A stretch of 64,000 nucleotides of DNA from positions 558,001 to 622,000 of the forward strand of contig NZ_CP101291.1 in the NCBI RefSeq assembly GCF_024300645.1, read 5' to 3'. The notes beneath the pieces are model-generated. The model did no database searches and had not been told where the DNA came from. It saw only the letters and a list, made by a program, of their open reading frames with translations. Position 1 is the first letter of the stretch. Every line of letters starts with the position of its first letter. A program made the position numbers and the translations under genes. This document shows, one piece after another, positions 47,437 to 55,132 of this stretch. The stretch comes from Alteromonas sp. LMIT006. GTDB taxonomy: Bacteria > Pseudomonadota > Gammaproteobacteria > Enterobacterales > Alteromonadaceae.

Positions 47437-47784
47437 ATGAAAACATTAATTAAATTTTTAACCGTAATCAGCGTTGTTTTTAGTAGTGCGGTTTTCGCGC
47501 ATGTGCATCTTGAAAAAAGCGTGCCTGCTGATAATGCAATGCTAATGAAGACTCCAGAAGAGTTAAGGTTGGCATTTAGTAAAGAGGTTCGTGTAGTCAA
47601 AATTACATTGAAAAACAAAAAAGGTGAAAAGGTTAAGTTTGGCTTTAAACCTACTAAAGAAACCAATACCGAATTTACGTGGAAGCTACCGAAACTTGCA
47701 CCTGCTAACTATGTTGTTGATGTTACTTTCTTAGGTAAAGATGGGCATAAAATGAAAGATAGTTTTGGCTTTATGGTTCACTAA
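47437..47784 (+). CDS. copC: CopC periplasmic copper-binding protein
   Basis: Copper carrier of 115 residues with a signal peptide cut before HVHLEKSVPADNAML (SSAVFA|H). The mature N-terminal histidine and HxH pattern form the Cu(II) site of the CopC family; the C-terminal GKDGHKMKDSFGFMV is the other conserved part. It closes the first copper transcription unit, which ends in a terminator about 60 bases later. Confidence 0.9.
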   Translation: MKTLIKFLTVISVVFSSAVFAHVHLEKSVPADNAMLMKTPEELRLAFSKEVRVVKITLKNKKGEKVKFGFKPTKETNTEFTWKLPKLAPANYVVDVTFLGKDGHKMKDSFGFMVH

Positions 47785-47840
47785 TTTTGAGTTGAAAACA
47801 TCTAGCAGAGTTTAGCAAACTCAGGTTTAAATAAGGCTGT

Positions 47841-47868
47841 AATGGTGCTCTTTTAATAGAGCACCATT
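47841..47868 (+). terminator. Terminator after copC
   Basis: An 11-bp stem (AATGGTGCTCT/AGAGCACCATT) with a TTTAAT loop is followed by ATTGTTTTATTA. It separates the cus-copC unit from the DUF4198-copD unit. Confidence 0.8.
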
Positions 47869-47957
47869 ATTGTTTTATTAGCTCTCATCATTCAGAGAAA
47901 GTAGTAACTCTGCAAGATTATTGGAAATAATATTTATAGCGAACACGGGAATTTAGA

Positions 47958-48764
47958 GTGAACATAATTAAAAACTTAAAAATTAAACGAGTAATTACTC
48001 GACTATTAGTTACCTTGAACATGCTTGTATTGCCTACAGCTCTGGCTCACGAGACATTTTTGCTTCCAACTCAAAGTGTTTGGGAAATGAATAGTAACGT
48101 TGAGGTTAGAATGGCGAGCGGATTGAGCTTTCCTGACCTTACATGGGGCGTAAACCAAGAGCGTATTTCTTCGTCAACGGTTCAACTAAATGGAAAAGAT
48201 GTAGCCGACCCATTATTTAAAGATGGTAAAGCTTTTTTAACCGTTAATTTCAATGCAAGTGAAGCTGGCTTTGGGGTGGTAGCTATAAGCACTAAAAAAC
48301 GCTCTGGTGATATCGAACATGAAAATACCGAAGGATATTTGGAGGAAATAGGTGCATCAGAATCTATTAAGCAGGCATTTAGAGCATTACCGGGAAAGCC
48401 TGCATTACACAGAAGTTACGTCAAACATACAAAAAGTTTGATTTGCGTTAAAAGCTGCAAGAATAGCCAAGATTTAAGTTTGAAGCCTGTCGGTCAAAAG
48501 CTGGAATTTATAACTGCTAGTGATGATGCAGGTCGCTTTCAGCTTCTACTCGATGGTAAGCCTCTACCTCACCATGAAGTTAAGGTCAGAGATTCTGCAA
48601 AAGATCTTTATCAATATACAACTGATTCTCGCGGCATGTTTTCTATTGGAGAGCAGGTATCGGGTACTGTCATGTTTGCAGCCGTTGCAATAACTTTGCC
48701 TGAAAAAGCAGATGGGCTTTATCACAGTGATTATGCCACTTTAGTGTTAAACACTGAGCAATAG
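47958..48764 (+). CDS. DUF4198 periplasmic protein
   Basis: Secreted protein of 268 residues. The signal peptide (about residues 1-30) ends at LPTALAHE; mature HETFLLPTQSVWEMNSNVEV is the usual start of DUF4198 (CbiK/NikM-like) proteins linked to Ni, Co and Cu transport. A C-terminal Ig/CopC-like part (GKPLPHHEVKVRDSAKDL, YTTDSRGMFSIGEQ) follows. The start is GTG with GGGA 9 bases upstream. It precedes copD and likely binds metal in the periplasm. Confidence 0.8.
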   Translation: MNIIKNLKIKRVITRLLVTLNMLVLPTALAHETFLLPTQSVWEMNSNVEVRMASGLSFPDLTWGVNQERISSSTVQLNGKDVADPLFKDGKAFLTVNFNASEAGFGVVAISTKKRSGDIEHENTEGYLEEIGASESIKQAFRALPGKPALHRSYVKHTKSLICVKSCKNSQDLSLKPVGQKLEFITASDDAGRFQLLLDGKPLPHHEVKVRDSAKDLYQYTTDSRGMFSIGEQVSGTVMFAAVAITLPEKADGLYHSDYATLVLNTEQ

Positions 48765-48798
48765 GTTTGTATTTTCTCAATATTAAAGAGTGTTTGTT

Positions 48799-49695
48799 AT
48801 GGAAATGATTATTTGGAATACCGTTATTGTACTGTCCAAAATTGTATTTTACGTCGGCTTTGCCTGTATTGCTGGTTATACATTTTTCAGGCAAATATTT
48901 GAGCATAACGAATCTCATAATAATGTTGAAATAGCGAACCTAAAATGTACAAAAACTTCAGCCTTGGTCGCTTTTATTACTAATGTGGTTTGGTTTTTTG
49001 CTAGTACTGGTGCAATGGCTGAAGAAGGCATTCAAGGGGCGCTAGACCCTGATATGTTGGCGATAATGTGGGACTCATCTGTCGGTGATGGATCTCTACT
49101 TCGAGGTCTTGGATTGGCTCTAGCGATATTCGCGATAACGTCACGCATTAAACTCAAATATCTTGGACTGAACAAGTACTTAAAACAAATTGTGTTAGTG
49201 TCTAGCTTATTAACCCTAGCGTACTCCTTCACGCTACTGGGCCATGTATCAGAGCTAGGCATATTTGAAAAAGGCTTACTGATATTCCACGTGCTTGTTA
49301 TGGCTTGGTGGTTCGGAGCGTTGTTTCCGCTTAAACAAGCTTGCCATGAACCGGACTATGAGCAGCTCTACTCATTGATGGACAAGTTTGGAAGGCAAGC
49401 AAGTATCGCGGTGAGTCTATTGTTAATTGCTGGCCTTTGGTTAGCTTTTCAATTAGTCGGAAATGTTGAAGAACTGTTTAGTTCAAGCTATGGGCAAACA
49501 CTGTTACTTAAATTAGCTCTCGTGACTTCGATATTGGGCATCGCAGCTAAGCATAAATTAAAACTCGTCCCACAACTTAAAAATAAAGATGGCAGAGAAG
49601 CACTATCTAAATCTATCTCGATAGAAATGGTAGTAGCTTTTGCCATTTTATCGGTAACTGCTGGGCTTACTAGTGTTGTTGGCCCTGCAAATTAA
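48799..49695 (+). CDS. copD: CopD-family copper membrane protein
   Basis: Inner-membrane protein of 298 residues and about eight helices, of the CopD/YcnJ family thought to move copper into the cytoplasm together with CopC. Family stretches are FHVLVMAWWFGALFPLKQAC and KLALVTSILGIAAKHKLKLV near the C-terminus. I chose the ATG at 48799, which has AAGAG 8 bases upstream; a GTG three codons earlier overlaps that site. copC lies one unit upstream. Confidence 0.85.
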   Translation: MEMIIWNTVIVLSKIVFYVGFACIAGYTFFRQIFEHNESHNNVEIANLKCTKTSALVAFITNVVWFFASTGAMAEEGIQGALDPDMLAIMWDSSVGDGSLLRGLGLALAIFAITSRIKLKYLGLNKYLKQIVLVSSLLTLAYSFTLLGHVSELGIFEKGLLIFHVLVMAWWFGALFPLKQACHEPDYEQLYSLMDKFGRQASIAVSLLLIAGLWLAFQLVGNVEELFSSSYGQTLLLKLALVTSILGIAAKHKLKLVPQLKNKDGREALSKSISIEMVVAFAILSVTAGLTSVVGPAN

Positions 49696-49710
49696 AACCT
49701 AAAAGAGAGA

Positions 49711-50181
49711 ATGAAAATGAAAACAATAAATATATTACTCGTTTTATTAATGACGTTTAGTTTCGCAGCAAACGCTCATGGTAATAAGAATAAAGACAAA
49801 GGTTTGTTTAAAGGTTTAGATACCCCTGCCGCAAAAGTCGTTTTGGCATTTCATCAAGCACTAGAAACGGGTAATAAGGATCTAGCAAGAGCACAGTTGG
49901 CTGATGATATGACCATCTACGAGGGAGGTCGTGTTGAAAGAAGTGCTGATGAATACGCCCATCACCATATGCTGTCGGATATGAAATACCTCGCTTCTAT
50001 GAAGAGCAAAACACTTGAACATCAAGTAACGATTCTTGGAAGTACCGCTATATCTGCTTCGCGCAGTCATACTAAAGGTACTTACAAAGGCAAAGAGCGT
50101 GATTATCAAGGCATGGAAACAATGGTTCTCGTAAAACAAAACGGTGAATGGAAGATCAAGCACATTCATTGGTCACATTAA
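49711..50181 (+). CDS. Secreted NTF2-like (SnoaL/DUF4440-type) protein, first of pair
   Basis: Protein of 156 residues with a signal peptide (residues 1-22, ending AANAHG) and an NTF2-like cone fold: [37 protein letters not shown] and the C-terminal [13 protein letters not shown]. Histidines lie at the cavity mouth and tail. Such proteins are seen beside copper genes but their role is not known. The next gene encodes a second NTF2-like protein. Confidence 0.75.
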   Translation: MKMKTINILLVLLMTFSFAANAHGNKNKDKGLFKGLDTPAAKVVLAFHQALETGNKDLARAQLADDMTIYEGGRVERSADEYAHHHMLSDMKYLASMKSKTLEHQVTILGSTAISASRSHTKGTYKGKERDYQGMETMVLVKQNGEWKIKHIHWSH

Positions 50182-50210
50182 TTTATTGGTCAAACAAAGG
50201 AGAACAACAA

Positions 50211-50684
50211 ATGACTAAATATATATTAATTAGCATTCTGAGTATGCTGGCATTTTTTTCAAATGCGCATGATAAAAGCCACATGGATGATGAAAAGCAA
50301 ATTACTCATATCATTCATCAAATTAAATATGGTTGGGAAAATGGCGATGGTAAGCCTTTTCGCAAGCACTTTCTTGATTTTAAAGGAGCAAGGTATTTTG
50401 AATCAGGTGGTCAAAATGTTGGGCTTAACGATTTGGTTGAACACCATGTTGAACCAGAAAAAGATGCGTTAGTTTTTCTAAGCTTGGATTTTTCTAATAT
50501 CCAAATTCATATTGAAGGTGATTTTGCTTGGGCACTTGCCGATACAGCGGTAAAAGGCGAAGTGAGAAAATCAGGAAAAACCTTTGATAAAACAGGGTTT
50601 CAAACGTTTCTATTTAAGAAAGTAGATGGTGAGTGGAAGGTGTTACACAGCCATTCTTCTAGTCGAAATCGTGCAAAGAAATAG
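50211..50684 (+). CDS. Secreted NTF2-like protein, second of pair
   Basis: Protein of 157 residues with a signal peptide (about residues 1-17) and NTF2-like features similar to its neighbour ([47 protein letters not shown]). I start at [13 protein letters not shown] because AAAGGAGA lies 7 bases ahead; an in-frame upstream ATG lies inside the previous gene. The two proteins are only distantly alike, so the duplication is old. Confidence 0.72.
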   Translation: MTKYILISILSMLAFFSNAHDKSHMDDEKQITHIIHQIKYGWENGDGKPFRKHFLDFKGARYFESGGQNVGLNDLVEHHVEPEKDALVFLSLDFSNIQIHIEGDFAWALADTAVKGEVRKSGKTFDKTGFQTFLFKKVDGEWKVLHSHSSSRNRAKK

Positions 50685-51357
50685 CTACATTGACTTGATG
50701 AGAGCTACCGCAATTACATTGATGGTGGCTTTTCATCTTGTCTGGGATTTAAACCATTTTGGCTATGTTACAACAGACATACCTAATGGTTTTTTCTGGA
50801 AAGAGTTAAGAGCAATAATTGTAAGCTTGTTCTTATTCTCGGTTGGTGCCAGTTTGGTTTATTCCTACCAAGGTGGTATATCATCGAAGAAGTTGTGTTG
50901 GCGGCTATTTAAGATATCTAGCGCGGCGTTCTTAGTGACCTTATCGTCACTTATTACTTTCCCTGAGCATTGGATTTACTTTGGTGTTTTACACTTTATT
51001 GCAGTCGCAACAGTATTGTTAGTATGGTTGGTCGGAAGACCTAAACTTGCTTTGCTATTATCTATGCTTACTTTTACAGCATATATAGTTTTAGAGATAC
51101 CTTGGAATTGGCCTTTTAACTATATTGAAGGTTATATTTCAAAACATCCTAGTGACTTAGTTACTCCGTTTCCTTGGCTAGCCTTGCCCTTGCTTGGTAT
51201 CTGGGCTACACATTTCAGAATTTTTGGTTTGGGTCCAGCCAATCAAAAAGCAATATCCCCTTATGTGACATCGCTTAGTCAACACTCTTTACTGATTTAT
51301 CTGCTTCATCAACCTTTACTTTTTGCTGGTTTTAGCGCCATAGAATGGATCAATTAA
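50671..51357 (+). CDS. DUF1624 (HGSNAT-like) membrane acyltransferase
   Basis: Multi-helix inner-membrane protein of about 228 residues. The N-terminal [20 protein letters not shown] with WDLNHFGY matches the DUF1624/heparan-alpha-glucosaminide acetyltransferase group, in which the histidine in the first helix takes part in acetyl transfer across the membrane. The exact start is uncertain: a GTG at 50671 overlaps the previous gene by 14 bases, and an ATG at 50626 would overlap by 59. It is followed 2 bases later by the formyltransferase gene. Its target in a copper cluster is unknown. Confidence 0.72.
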   Translation: MQRNSYIDLMRATAITLMVAFHLVWDLNHFGYVTTDIPNGFFWKELRAIIVSLFLFSVGASLVYSYQGGISSKKLCWRLFKISSAAFLVTLSSLITFPEHWIYFGVLHFIAVATVLLVWLVGRPKLALLLSMLTFTAYIVLEIPWNWPFNYIEGYISKHPSDLVTPFPWLALPLLGIWATHFRIFGLGPANQKAISPYVTSLSQHSLLIYLLHQPLLFAGFSAIEWIN

Positions 51358-51359
51358 AT

Positions 51360-52196
51360 ATGAAAGTCGTCTATTTTGGAAACAATCTATTTTCAAACTG
51401 TTTGGCACTTTTGATTAAGCAAGGCTTAAGTGTTGAAGCGGTTTATATCAATGATGTAGAGGAAAATGCAAGTATCGTTAAACGGCTTAGTGATATACAT
51501 AAAATAGTAACACGTTCATTAAAACCGACGAAAGAAGAGCTTGATGAACATATAAAATCTGGAGTGACTCTTTTTGTCGTTGCTGACTATGGATATAGAC
51601 TGCCGATCACAGATGTAAAATATGCTTTCAATATTCACCCCACGCTTTTACCTAAAGGAAGAGGCCCTACTCCACTAACATATTTAGTTGAGCTACCAGA
51701 ATTTTCAGGCGTCAGTATACATAAACTCACGGATGTACTTGATGGTGGAGATATCTTACTCCAAGAGCAATTTGAAGTAGTACAAAATGAATCCATTTCC
51801 TCCATAATGGTGAAGTCAAGCTTGCTAGCGGAATCTTTACTGCAAACCTTGTTAAATGATCTCGAAACTATCTATGAGGGCGCTACGCCACAACAAGAAC
51901 GATTGGCTACTTATTGGAAGCACCCTAGTATAGAAAGAAGAGTCATGTCGTGGCGTAATGACACTCAACAATTTAGGCAAGCAACACGTCAATATGGGCA
52001 TTTCGGCATCTTAGTAAAATTGAAAGGAGAGCTTGTTATTGTCAGCCAATTAGAGGTGACCGATTTCAAACATGACTACAAGCTAGGCGGCATTATTTTT
52101 GAAGATCAAGCGTTGATTAGTGTGGCTATTAATGGCGGCTTTGTTGTTCTTATTAAAAGTAGAATGGGGCTAGTAAACTCAGCAGTACTAGAGTAG
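51360..52196 (+). CDS. Formyltransferase-family protein
   Basis: Cytoplasmic protein of 278 residues with the N10-formyl-THF formyltransferase fold. The catalytic region AFNIHPTLLPKGRGPTPLTY keeps the conserved His (NIHP) and the LLP-x-GRG stretch; the third catalytic residue is the D of DVLDGGDILLQE. The C-terminal part may match the Fmt C-terminal or a sugar-binding domain. It is too short and divergent to be Met-tRNA formyltransferase and may formylate an amino sugar or another amine. Position beside an acyltransferase suggests joint modification of an envelope compound. Confidence 0.7.
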   Translation: MKVVYFGNNLFSNCLALLIKQGLSVEAVYINDVEENASIVKRLSDIHKIVTRSLKPTKEELDEHIKSGVTLFVVADYGYRLPITDVKYAFNIHPTLLPKGRGPTPLTYLVELPEFSGVSIHKLTDVLDGGDILLQEQFEVVQNESISSIMVKSSLLAESLLQTLLNDLETIYEGATPQQERLATYWKHPSIERRVMSWRNDTQQFRQATRQYGHFGILVKLKGELVIVSQLEVTDFKHDYKLGGIIFEDQALISVAINGGFVVLIKSRMGLVNSAVLE

Positions 52197-52342
52197 TTAA
52201 TATATTAAACGTGTACGCAAAAAGCTTTGAAGTAGACTTTAAGGGCTAGGTTAGAACGTAGGTTTTAGTTCAAACTTTGACCAAGATCAATGAAATATTT
52301 GCATAAGCTGTTAGTGTTAATAATGCTATAGAAGGAATTAAA

Positions 52343-52765
52343 ATGTTTAGACTTTTCAGGTGGTTTAAAATAGTGGTGATTACTGTGTTGCTTACGCAGC
52401 ATGGCTTTGCTACTGCTAAACCAATGAATTGTGAAGAACATCATAAGGACTCTTCCGATACGCATATTATGCAACCAAGCAAAAATATGCATCATCAAAC
52501 AATGCATGACAATACCCACCATCACACTGAAAATTTGCAAGATTCTAAACACAATCATGCCAATGAAGAGTGTGAAAAATGTAAAGCTGGTGACTGTCTA
52601 TGCTGTGAAGGTGGCTTTTGTGCAAGCTTTCATTTAAATGCCTATCTTGTGCAAGAGGAAGAAGAAAATAGCAGCAATATTAACTTAGACTTAATTATTC
52701 AACGGATACCCCCGCCAGCCTCTGGCATCCATCTCTTACCTTATCGTCCCCCAATTATTGGCTAA
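52343..52765 (+). CDS. Small secreted His/Met/Cys-rich protein ending in RPPI motif
   Basis: Protein of 140 residues with a signal peptide (about residues 1-26), a His/Met-rich stretch (MHHQTMHDNTHHHTENLQ) and a Cys cluster (ECEKCKAGDCLCCEGGFC), ending LLPYRPPIIG. The layout is the same as for the protein at 37516-37896, and even the bases after the two stop codons are alike (GGATTAGTGCG / GGGATCAGTGCG), which supports duplication of the gene with its flank. Probably a periplasmic copper-binding protein. Confidence 0.68.
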   Translation: MFRLFRWFKIVVITVLLTQHGFATAKPMNCEEHHKDSSDTHIMQPSKNMHHQTMHDNTHHHTENLQDSKHNHANEECEKCKAGDCLCCEGGFCASFHLNAYLVQEEEENSSNINLDLIIQRIPPPASGIHLLPYRPPIIG

Positions 52766-52880
52766 TCACGGGATCAGTGCGTCTTTTTTTCGCCAGTCCC
52801 ATCAAAAATAGAACGATTTATTCATTGGTTTAAATAACCAACTGTTTTGAACAATTAGCACAATATTTTTGGGAGGCATG

Positions 52881-54083
52881 ATGAACATGCTCAAATTATT
52901 GCCATTTGCAATAGCTACCGCTGTTGCGAGTGGGCACCTCTTAGCGAATGAACAACAAAATAATAGTCGCTTCGCGTTAGCGGGGTATGGAGACGTAAAA
53001 TACGAAGACAGTAAATTGATGGATACCAGTGCATTCAGTGCGCGATTTGTACCTATTTTCTTGTTTAGTCTCAATGACAAAATGCATATAGAAGCTGAAA
53101 CTGAGATCTCAGTCGATGAAAACGGGGAAACTGAAGTCGAGCTTGAATACGCTGATATTCATTATTTCCTTTCTGATACAACTACTTTTACAGCAGGTAA
53201 ATTTCTACTCCCATTCGGCCAGTATGGGCCGAATCAACACCCTAGTTGGATAAATCGCTCAGCATTTTCTCCCGGTATTTATGGTGGGTTAGGCGGTCAT
53301 GGCGGCTATCAACCTATGCAAGGTTTGTTACCCGTGATGAGTGATATTGGTATTGGTATTCAACACATAATTCCTTTGGGTAAAAATCAAAAAATATTCT
53401 TTGACGTATACGTGACCAACGGGCTTGCTGCCGAGGCTCCTCATGACGATGAAGAAGATGCCCATGATGAAGAGCCTGTGCAGGATGAACACGAAGAAGA
53501 GGTTGTCGATGAACATGCTGAAGAGGAAGACGAGCATGAGGAAGTTGATGATCATGCTTTGGAACTTCCTGAACTAGCGTTTGAAGCGACGAGTTCGGAT
53601 AACAATTCAGATAAAGCGTTTGGCGGTCGTATTGCTTATGCTTTTCTTCCGGGCATTGAGGTTGGTGCTTCCTATTACACGGCAAAATACGATGATGACG
53701 AAAAACTAGGGTTTTCGGCAACTGGCTTTGATATCAACTGGATTGGTAACCATTACATCGTCAGAGGGGAATACATCAAAACAGAAACCGATGCCTTCGA
53801 AGAAGATGAACATGAAGAAAACAAAGTGATCACATTTGATCGCAATGGTTGGTATCTCCAAGCAACCTTTATGGCAGGAAAAATGTTCAATGTATTACAG
53901 TGAACAGATTTCGTCGTTGAATATGCTGAGACCAATAAAATTAACGAAGCAGAGCGTTGGGCTTATGGCATTAATTACTGGTTAGACAGTCGAGCTGTCA
54001 TTAAGGCGACATACGAAGATACCACCGTTCACGATGGGGAAGACGACAAGCGCTTCGCTATCCAATACAGCTATGGCTTTTAA
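52881..54083 (+). pseudogene. Outer-membrane porin (LbtU-like), interrupted by in-frame TGA
   Basis: Beta-barrel protein with a signal peptide (ending GHLLA) and barrel-like repeats (FALAGYGDVKYEDSKLMDTS, FSARFVPIFLFSLNDKMHIE, FTAGKFLLPFGQYGPNQH). It has a long His/acidic insert at about residues 190-235. The frame stops at a TGA (53901-53903) and continues without shift for 59 more codons to a natural end (RFAIQYSYGF) whose final Phe is the usual outer-membrane insertion signal. Without readthrough, the product lacks its last strands. GGGAGG upstream supports an ATG at 52881 or 52887. Confidence 0.75.
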
Positions 54084-54097
54084 GGGGAGATACTTAG

Positions 54098-54625
54098 ATG
54101 AAATCAATTATTCAAATATTACTGGTTGTCAGCTTATCTCTTTTCTCTGCGTTTAGTTCTTATGCACAAGAGAAAATTTCCGGTGCAGAAGTGATCAATA
54201 ACAACTGTGCAAGATGCCATAACGCTCGCGCTGTTCATGAATTTTCTATTCCCGAATGGAAAGTCATTATGCCGCATATGCGAGAAAAGGCGCATTTAAC
54301 AGGTAAAGAAACGCAAGCTGTTCTTGAATTTTTGGAACTAACTAGCCAAAGCGTACCTTTGGCAAAAAAAGTAGCGCCAGAAAAGATGATAGCGCCTGAT
54401 GGAAAGCAATTGTTTACTCAATTTGGTTGCCAAGGCTGCCATTCATTGAAAGGTGATGGTGGCACTGTTGGGCCAGCGTTAGATGAAACGATTAAAAACA
54501 AAGGGATCGGCTTCTTTATTAAGAAGCTCCAAAACCCTCAGTTTAATAAATCAACTTCTCCTATGCCTAAAATGCCGCTAAACGAGCAACAGATAAAAGC
54601 GATAGCTGAGTACATTAAATCATAA
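54098..54625 (+). CDS. Periplasmic dihaem cytochrome c
   Basis: Secreted c-type cytochrome of 175 residues. After a signal peptide (residues 1-23) there are two CxxCH haem sites: C37-A-R-C40-H41 and C111-Q-G-C114-H115, each in its own small domain. Met ligands may be in VIMPHMR for the first and MPKMPLNEQQ for the second. It starts 14 bases after the porin frame ends. Its partner may be the reductase in the copper operon or a respiratory oxidase; this is not shown by sequence. Confidence 0.85.
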   Translation: MKSIIQILLVVSLSLFSAFSSYAQEKISGAEVINNNCARCHNARAVHEFSIPEWKVIMPHMREKAHLTGKETQAVLEFLELTSQSVPLAKKVAPEKMIAPDGKQLFTQFGCQGCHSLKGDGGTVGPALDETIKNKGIGFFIKKLQNPQFNKSTSPMPKMPLNEQQIKAIAEYIKS

Positions 54626-54633
54626 GGATATGC

Positions 54634-54664
54634 TTGACCTGTGTCTTAGACACAGGTCTAAGCT
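54634..54664 (+). promoter_or_regulatory. MerR/CueR-type promoter before the regulator-copA unit
   Basis: -35 TTGACC and -10 TAAGCT are separated by 19 bases, with a perfect dyad (ACCTGTGT-CTTAG-ACACAGGT) covering the spacer. This is the classic layout for activation by a metal-bound MerR protein. It lies upstream of the merR gene itself, so the regulator, copA and the following genes form one autoregulated operon. Confidence 0.88.
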
Positions 54665-54707
54665 GTAGGTGAGAGTACAAACTTAGGTGAAAAACTAAGG
54701 AGTAAAT

Positions 54708-55121
54708 ATGAAAGTAACAGAGCTGGCAAAAAGCCTTGGAACGACTGCTGATACGGTGCGCTATTACACGCGATTGGGACTGTTAAAACCTGCTAAGTCA
54801 GTGAACGGCTACAAGTCATACTCGAATAAGGAGGTATCGAGACTTAAATTCATTTTAAGTGCCAGAAACCTTGGTTTTTCCGTTGCTGATATCAAGCAAA
54901 TTCTTAATGAATCTCAAGATGGTAAAAGTGCGTGCCCATTAGTCAGAAGCCTGATCAAAGAGCGGCTTGAAGAAACAGAAAAACAGTTTCAAGCAATGTT
55001 GGCACTTCGAGGAAAAATGTCTTCAGCTCTTTCTCAATGGGAAGAAATGGAAGACAAAGCACCGACTGCAAACATGGTTTGTCATCTCATCGAAAACTTT
55101 GAGCAAATTAAAAAAGCATAG
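54708..55121 (+). CDS. MerR-family metal-responsive regulator of copA operon
   Basis: Protein of 137 residues. The helix-turn-helix (VTELAKSLGTTADTVRYYTR) is followed by a dimerisation helix. Possible metal-binding cysteines are in GKSACPLVRSLI and MVCHLIENF, spaced unlike the short C-x7-C loop of CueR, so the sensed metal is uncertain, although the operon carries a Cu(I)-type ATPase. AAGGAG lies ahead of the ATG. Confidence 0.85.
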   Translation: MKVTELAKSLGTTADTVRYYTRLGLLKPAKSVNGYKSYSNKEVSRLKFILSARNLGFSVADIKQILNESQDGKSACPLVRSLIKERLEETEKQFQAMLALRGKMSSALSQWEEMEDKAPTANMVCHLIENFEQIKKA

Positions 55122-55132
55122 GAGGAAAAAGG

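Noticed and set aside
51360-52196. Methionyl-tRNA formyltransferase (fmt)
   Set aside because: It is shorter and divergent from Fmt, is not beside def, and lies in the accessory copper block.
53901-53903. TGA in the porin frame as a selenocysteine codon
   Set aside because: An outer-membrane porin is not a known selenoprotein type and no convincing selenocysteine hairpin was seen directly after it; a nonsense mutation is simpler.
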